Shown here piece by piece: positions 60,158 through 64,000 of a DNA stretch of 64,000 nucleotides. This DNA comes from Pseudomonas huaxiensis. Its GTDB lineage: Bacteria; Pseudomonadota; Gammaproteobacteria; Pseudomonadales; Pseudomonadaceae. Under the pieces are notes generated by a model. That model had not been told where the DNA came from, made no database searches, and saw only the letters and a list, made by a program, of their open reading frames with translations. The position numbers were made by a program, and so were the translations under genes. The stretch covers positions 103,173 to 167,172 of the forward strand of contig NZ_QKVL01000012.1 in NCBI RefSeq assembly GCF_003231275.1, written 5' to 3'. The first letter of the stretch is position 1, and every line of letters begins with the position of its first letter.

Positions 60158-61453
60158 TCAGGCCACCACCGACCAGGCAATCGCCGACAAGGTCACCAAC
60201 CCCACCAGCACCACGAACACGTTCGATACCTTGCCCGAGTACTTGCGCAGCGACGGCACTTTGTTGATCGCGTACATCGGCATCAGGAACAGCAGGCAGG
60301 CAATCACCGGGCCGCCCATGGATTCGATCATGCCGAGAATGCTCGGGTTGAGGGTAGCGACGATCCAGCAGGTCACCACCATGAACAGCGCCGTCAGTTG
60401 CTCCAGGCGCTTGGCCGACAAGCTGCGGCCGCGACCACGCAGGCCTTTGACGATCAGGCCCTGGAAACCTTCGCTGGCACCGATGTAGTGACCGAGGAAG
60501 GATTTGGTGATGGCCACCAGCGCAATCAGCGGCGCAACGAAGGCGATAACCGGGGTCTGGAAGTGATTGGCCAGGTACGACAGGATCGAGATGTTCTGGG
60601 TCTTCGCCGCGCCCAGGTCGGTCGGCGACAGGGCCAGCACGCAACTGAAGCAGAAGAACATCACCGTCAGCACCATCATCAGGTGTGACAGCGCGAGGAT
60701 TCGCCCGCTCTTCTCATCCGCCTGCTCGCCGTAACGGCGCTTCTGGCTGACCGCGAAGGCCGAGATGATCGGCGAGTGGTTGAACGAGAACACCATCACC
60801 GGGATCGCCAGCCACAAGGTCTTGAAGAACAGACCCGGCGCCATGCCCTCGGCCGCCTGGGCGAAGAATGCGCCGTTCCAGTTGGGGATCAGGCTCAGAG
60901 CCAGCAACAGCAGCGCCGCCACGAACGGATAGACCAGCAGGCTCATCACCTTGACGATGATGCCCTGGCCGCAACGCACCACGATCATCAGGCCGCAGAT
61001 CAGCAGCAGCGACAGCAACGCCCGCGGCGGCGGCGCGATGTGCAACTGGTGTTCGAGGAAGTTGCCCAGGGTGTTGGTCAGCGCAACGCTGTACACCAGC
61101 AGGATCGGGAAGATCGCGAGGAAATACAGCAAGGTGATCATCGCCCCCGCGCCGGCGCCGAAGTGTTCTTCCACCACTTCGGTGATGTCTTCGTTGCCGC
61201 CCTTGCGCCCGGACAGGACGAAACGGGTCAGGCCACGGTGGGCAAAGAAGGTCATCGGGAACGCCAGCAATGCCAGCACCAGCAGCGGCCAGAAGCCGCC
61301 GACGCCGGCGTTGATCGGCAGGAACAGGGTGCCGGCGCCAATGGCGGTGCCGTACAGGCCGAGGGTCCAGGTGGTGTCGTGACGGTTCCAGCCCGTTTCG
61401 CGCGCAGCCGTGCTCGCCGCGACACCGAGGTTCGTGGTGTTTACATCAGTCAT
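60158..61453 (-). CDS. sdaC: Serine transporter, HAAAP family
   Basis: 431 residues with about 11 membrane helices. The start TWTLGLYGTAIGAGTLFLPINAGVGGFWPL is the hallmark of the hydroxy/aromatic amino-acid permease family (SdaC, TdcC). GNEDITEVVEEHFGAGAGAMITLLYF follows. It imports serine with protons. It lies 74 bases after the sdaA gene on the same strand, which supports serine over other substrates; family assignment alone would not tell it from threonine. Confidence 0.88.
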   Translation of the reverse strand: MTDVNTTNLGVAASTAARETGWNRHDTTWTLGLYGTAIGAGTLFLPINAGVGGFWPLLVLALLAFPMTFFAHRGLTRFVLSGRKGGNEDITEVVEEHFGAGAGAMITLLYFLAIFPILLVYSVALTNTLGNFLEHQLHIAPPPRALLSLLLICGLMIVVRCGQGIIVKVMSLLVYPFVAALLLLALSLIPNWNGAFFAQAAEGMAPGLFFKTLWLAIPVMVFSFNHSPIISAFAVSQKRRYGEQADEKSGRILALSHLMMVLTVMFFCFSCVLALSPTDLGAAKTQNISILSYLANHFQTPVIAFVAPLIALVAITKSFLGHYIGASEGFQGLIVKGLRGRGRSLSAKRLEQLTALFMVVTCWIVATLNPSILGMIESMGGPVIACLLFLMPMYAINKVPSLRKYSGKVSNVFVVLVGLVTLSAIAWSVVA

Positions 61454-61527
61454 TGATTACGCCTTGTAGTTGTTTTTATCGCCTATGAATAACCAGGGTG
61501 GCGCGTTAGCGATCCGCGCCAAGGGGT

Positions 61528-62904
61528 TCAGCATTCAACAAAGCTGACGGCCAGGCCGCCGCGGGAGGTCTCCTTGTAGTTTTCGTGCATGTCGGCGCCG
61601 GTGTCGCGCATGGTGCGAATCACCCGGTCCAGGGAAATGAAATGCTCGCCGTCGCCGCGCAGGGCCATTTGCACGGCATTGATCGCCTTCACCGCAGCGA
61701 TGGCGTTGCGCTCGATGCACGGCACCTGGACCAGGCCGCCGACCGGGTCGCAGGTCAGCCCGAGGTTGTGTTCCAGGGCGATTTCCGCCGCATTTTCCAG
61801 TTGCGCGGGGCTTGCCCCGAGCACATCGGCCAGTCCTGCCGCGGCCATGGCGCAGGCCGAACCGACCTCGCCCTGGCAGCCGACCTCGGCGCCGGAAATA
61901 GACGCGTTTTTCTTGCACAGAATGCCCACCGAAGCGGCGGCCAGCAGGAAGTCGACGACATCGTTGTCGCAGGCTTCGGGGTTGAACTTCATGTAGTAAT
62001 GCAGCACCGCCGGGATGATCCCCGCCGCGCCGTTGGTCGGCGCGGTGACCATGCGCCCGCCGGCAGCGTTTTCTTCGTTGACCGCCAAGGCAAACAGGTT
62101 GACCCACTCCATGGCGCTCAGGGTAGAGCCGATCACGTTGGGTTTGCCCAGCTCCTGCAGACTGCGGTGCAGCTTGGCGGCGCGGCGCTTGACCTTCAGT
62201 CCGCCCGGCAGGATACCTTCGTTGCGCAGGCCATTGACCACGCATTCCTGCATCACCGCCCACAACTGCAACAAGCCGCTGCGCACTTCGGTTTCTTCGC
62301 GCCAGGCCAGTTCGTTGGCCATCATCAACTGACTGACCCGCAGCCCGTGGCGCTTGCACAGCGCGAGCATTTCCTCGGCGCTGGAGAACTCATACGGCAG
62401 TTGCACCGCGTCGGCACCGCTGCCCGCTTCGGTCAATTGCGCGGCCTCGACGATAAAACCGCCGCCCACCGAGTAGTAGGTCTGCTGCAGCAGCAGGCCG
62501 TTGTCGCCGCTGGCTTCAAGCGTCATGGCGTTGGGGTGGTAAGGCAGGCTTTCGTTCAGCAGCAGCAGGTCGCGCTGGCACTCGAACGTGATCGGTTGGT
62601 CACCGCCAAGCATCAGTACGCGGGTGGCCTGCAATTGTTCGATACGCGGGCCGATACTCTGCGGATCGATGCGGTCCGGCCACTCGCCCATCAGCCCCAG
62701 CAGGCAGGCACGATCGGTGGCATGGCCAACGCCGGTGGCCGACAGCGAACCGTACAGGCGCACCTCGACCCGGGTGACCTGGTCCAGCACACCCTGCCCG
62801 CGCAGCGCCTCGACAAAGGTCGCGGCGGCGCGCATCGGGCCGACGGTATGGGAACTGGACGGACCGATGCCGATTTTGAACAGATCGAAAACACTGATAG
62901 CCAT
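61528..62904 (-). CDS. sdaA: L-serine ammonia-lyase
   Basis: 458 residues from the ATG at 62904 ([24 protein letters not shown]); further upstream frame is unsupported. Iron-sulfur serine dehydratase: the fused beta and alpha domains show [18 protein letters not shown], then [38 protein letters not shown] with the 4Fe-4S cysteines, and an ending [10 protein letters not shown]. It turns L-serine into pyruvate and ammonia. It stands before sdaC in one unit and diverges from the LysR regulator. Confidence 0.95.
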   Translation of the reverse strand: MAISVFDLFKIGIGPSSSHTVGPMRAAATFVEALRGQGVLDQVTRVEVRLYGSLSATGVGHATDRACLLGLMGEWPDRIDPQSIGPRIEQLQATRVLMLGGDQPITFECQRDLLLLNESLPYHPNAMTLEASGDNGLLLQQTYYSVGGGFIVEAAQLTEAGSGADAVQLPYEFSSAEEMLALCKRHGLRVSQLMMANELAWREETEVRSGLLQLWAVMQECVVNGLRNEGILPGGLKVKRRAAKLHRSLQELGKPNVIGSTLSAMEWVNLFALAVNEENAAGGRMVTAPTNGAAGIIPAVLHYYMKFNPEACDNDVVDFLLAAASVGILCKKNASISGAEVGCQGEVGSACAMAAAGLADVLGASPAQLENAAEIALEHNLGLTCDPVGGLVQVPCIERNAIAAVKAINAVQMALRGDGEHFISLDRVIRTMRDTGADMHENYKETSRGGLAVSFVEC

Positions 62905-63050
62905 GCTAATGCCTGCGTGCCCGAACGACGACGACCCTTTCGGTGCACGGTGAAAAAATTGAGAGGTGTCGCGAAGTTGGGCGATACTGCCGCGCCGCTC
63001 GGGCGATGACCAACGAAACTTTCTAAGCAAGGCTTTAGCAGGACTAAACG

Positions 63051-63980
63051 ATGAGGCGACAAATGAACGGCCAGATGTACGTCTGGTTGCACGTGTTTTC
63101 CTGCGCGGCGCGGCACTTGTCGTTCACCCGCTGCGCCGAAGAACTGCACATCACCCCCGGCGCGGTGAGCCAGCAGATTCGTCAATTGGAAGAGCGCCTG
63201 GGCTTTCGCCTGTTCCTGCGGCGTGCCCGTGGCGTGGAGTTGAGTGCCGAGGGCCAGCGTCTGGCACTGACCGTGCACGAAGCCTACGGCAACATCGATG
63301 CCGAACTGCGCCGGCTGGATGCCGGGGAGATCCGCGGGACCTTGCGCGTGCGCTCGATCCCCTCGTTCCTCGCCAAGTGGCTGACGCCGCGCTTGCCGCG
63401 CCTGCAACAACGCTTCCCGGATATCCAGTTGCGCCTGGTGGCCGAGGACAGCAATCACTCATTGCACGAAGGCGACTTCGACCTCGCCATCGACCTCAAC
63501 GACGGCAGCTACCCTGGCATGCACTCGACGCCGCTGCTGGACGAAGAAATCTTCCCGGTCTGCTCCCCCGCCCTGCTCCGCGGCCGTCCGCCGTTGCACG
63601 GGCCGAGCGACCTGGTGCATTACCCGCTGCTGCACGACATCACAGCCTGGCGCGGCAGTTCCGAATACGCGGAATGGGAGTTCTATCTGGAAGCGATTGG
63701 CGCCGAGGGACTGGACGTGCGACGCGGGCACACCTTCAACCGCAACCACCTGACCATCGAAGCGGCGATTGCCGGGATCGGCGTAGCGATTGCCCGGCGT
63801 ACCCTGCTCAACGACGAACTGGAACGGGGCACGCTGATCGTGCCGTTCGGCTCGCCGGTGCCCAATCACAAGCGCTACGTGTTGCTGTACAGCGCCGGAA
63901 CCCTGGCCCACCCGAGTGCACGGGCCGTGCACGACTGGCTGGTGGAAGAGGCGCAAACGTTCCGCACGCTGTACGAATGA
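63051..63980 (+). CDS. LysR-type transcriptional regulator (GcvA-like)
   Basis: 309 residues from the ATG at 63051, with AGGACTAAACG upstream; a second ATG at 63063 has GAGG nearby. The N-terminal winged helix reads [20 protein letters not shown] then [20 protein letters not shown], and the C-terminal effector domain runs from about 95. It diverges from sdaA by 146 bases and is the likely regulator of sdaA-sdaC. The effector is unknown. Confidence 0.9.
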   Translation: MRRQMNGQMYVWLHVFSCAARHLSFTRCAEELHITPGAVSQQIRQLEERLGFRLFLRRARGVELSAEGQRLALTVHEAYGNIDAELRRLDAGEIRGTLRVRSIPSFLAKWLTPRLPRLQQRFPDIQLRLVAEDSNHSLHEGDFDLAIDLNDGSYPGMHSTPLLDEEIFPVCSPALLRGRPPLHGPSDLVHYPLLHDITAWRGSSEYAEWEFYLEAIGAEGLDVRRGHTFNRNHLTIEAAIAGIGVAIARRTLLNDELERGTLIVPFGSPVPNHKRYVLLYSAGTLAHPSARAVHDWLVEEAQTFRTLYE

Positions 63981-64000
63981 CCGCGTGGGTCTGTATGAAC

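Noticed and set aside
1..64000. CRISPR arrays, rRNA or tRNA genes
   Set aside because: No direct-repeat/spacer arrays and no recognisable rRNA or tRNA sequence were found on reading.

Overview
The window looks like a chromosome segment of a Pseudomonas of the P. fluorescens group. The evidence is GC-rich coding sequence, many paired REP elements with the GTGGGAGC / GTAGGAGCGAGC core typical of that group, and a gene complement of gab genes, SdaA/SdaC, RidA, many amino-acid transporters and lipoproteins. No rRNA, tRNA or CRISPR array was found.

Layout. (1) 30-5887: a compact unusual cassette. It holds a PIN/NYN-like nuclease, a radical SAM enzyme, a PHP-type phosphoesterase, a protein with a phosphoribosyltransferase-like PRPP motif and a DXD glycosyltransferase, the last four with overlapping start and stop codons. 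A convergent GT9 glycosyltransferase carries a C-terminal domain resembling CTP-dependent riboflavin kinase (DUF120). This reads like an undescribed pathway for a nucleotide- or sugar-modified metabolite or surface glycan. (2) 5972-10744: a chemoreceptor and an amine/amino-acid oxidation set (DAO-family oxidase, RidA, ornithine cyclodeaminase-like protein). (3) About 11.1-25.0 kb: an AT-richer accessory island bounded by two identical 23-bp direct repeats. It has a secreted small protein, a lipoprotein carboxylesterase, a GFA protein, a CS1/alpha-type chaperone-usher fimbria operon, a BvgS-like hybrid kinase diverging from an RcsB/BvgA-like regulator, a degraded integrase, an IS630 transposase fragment and a HEPN-like protein surrounded by palindromes. 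Sequences resembling the RcsB box occur near the pilin gene, in the kinase/regulator gap and near the secreted small protein.

(4) 25286-28011: a three-gene operon (membrane coiled-coil protein, HNH-like membrane protein, GNAT acetyltransferase), then a diguanylate cyclase and an SRPBCC protein. (5) 30338-40627: GABA catabolism (GabP, GabD, GabT, PucR-type regulator), a large FAD/Fe-S dehydrogenase and an orphan solute-binding protein. (6) 40962-51673: a histidine phosphatase, a DUF4142 protein and an amino-acid utilisation block: deacylase, solute-binding protein, YheO-like regulator, RidA, permease, aminotransferase, PLP dehydratase, PhzF, a second YheO-like regulator and a flavin reductase. 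The deacylase and permease promoters share a GTCTAC-type palindrome, suggesting one regulon. (7) 51774-60066: a DUF3313 lipoprotein, a GMC oxidoreductase with a dihaem cytochrome c lipoprotein, and a membrane patatin. (8) 60158-63980: serine uptake and deamination (SdaC, SdaA) with a divergent LysR regulator.

Functional names come from reading motifs in the translations; no database search was run.
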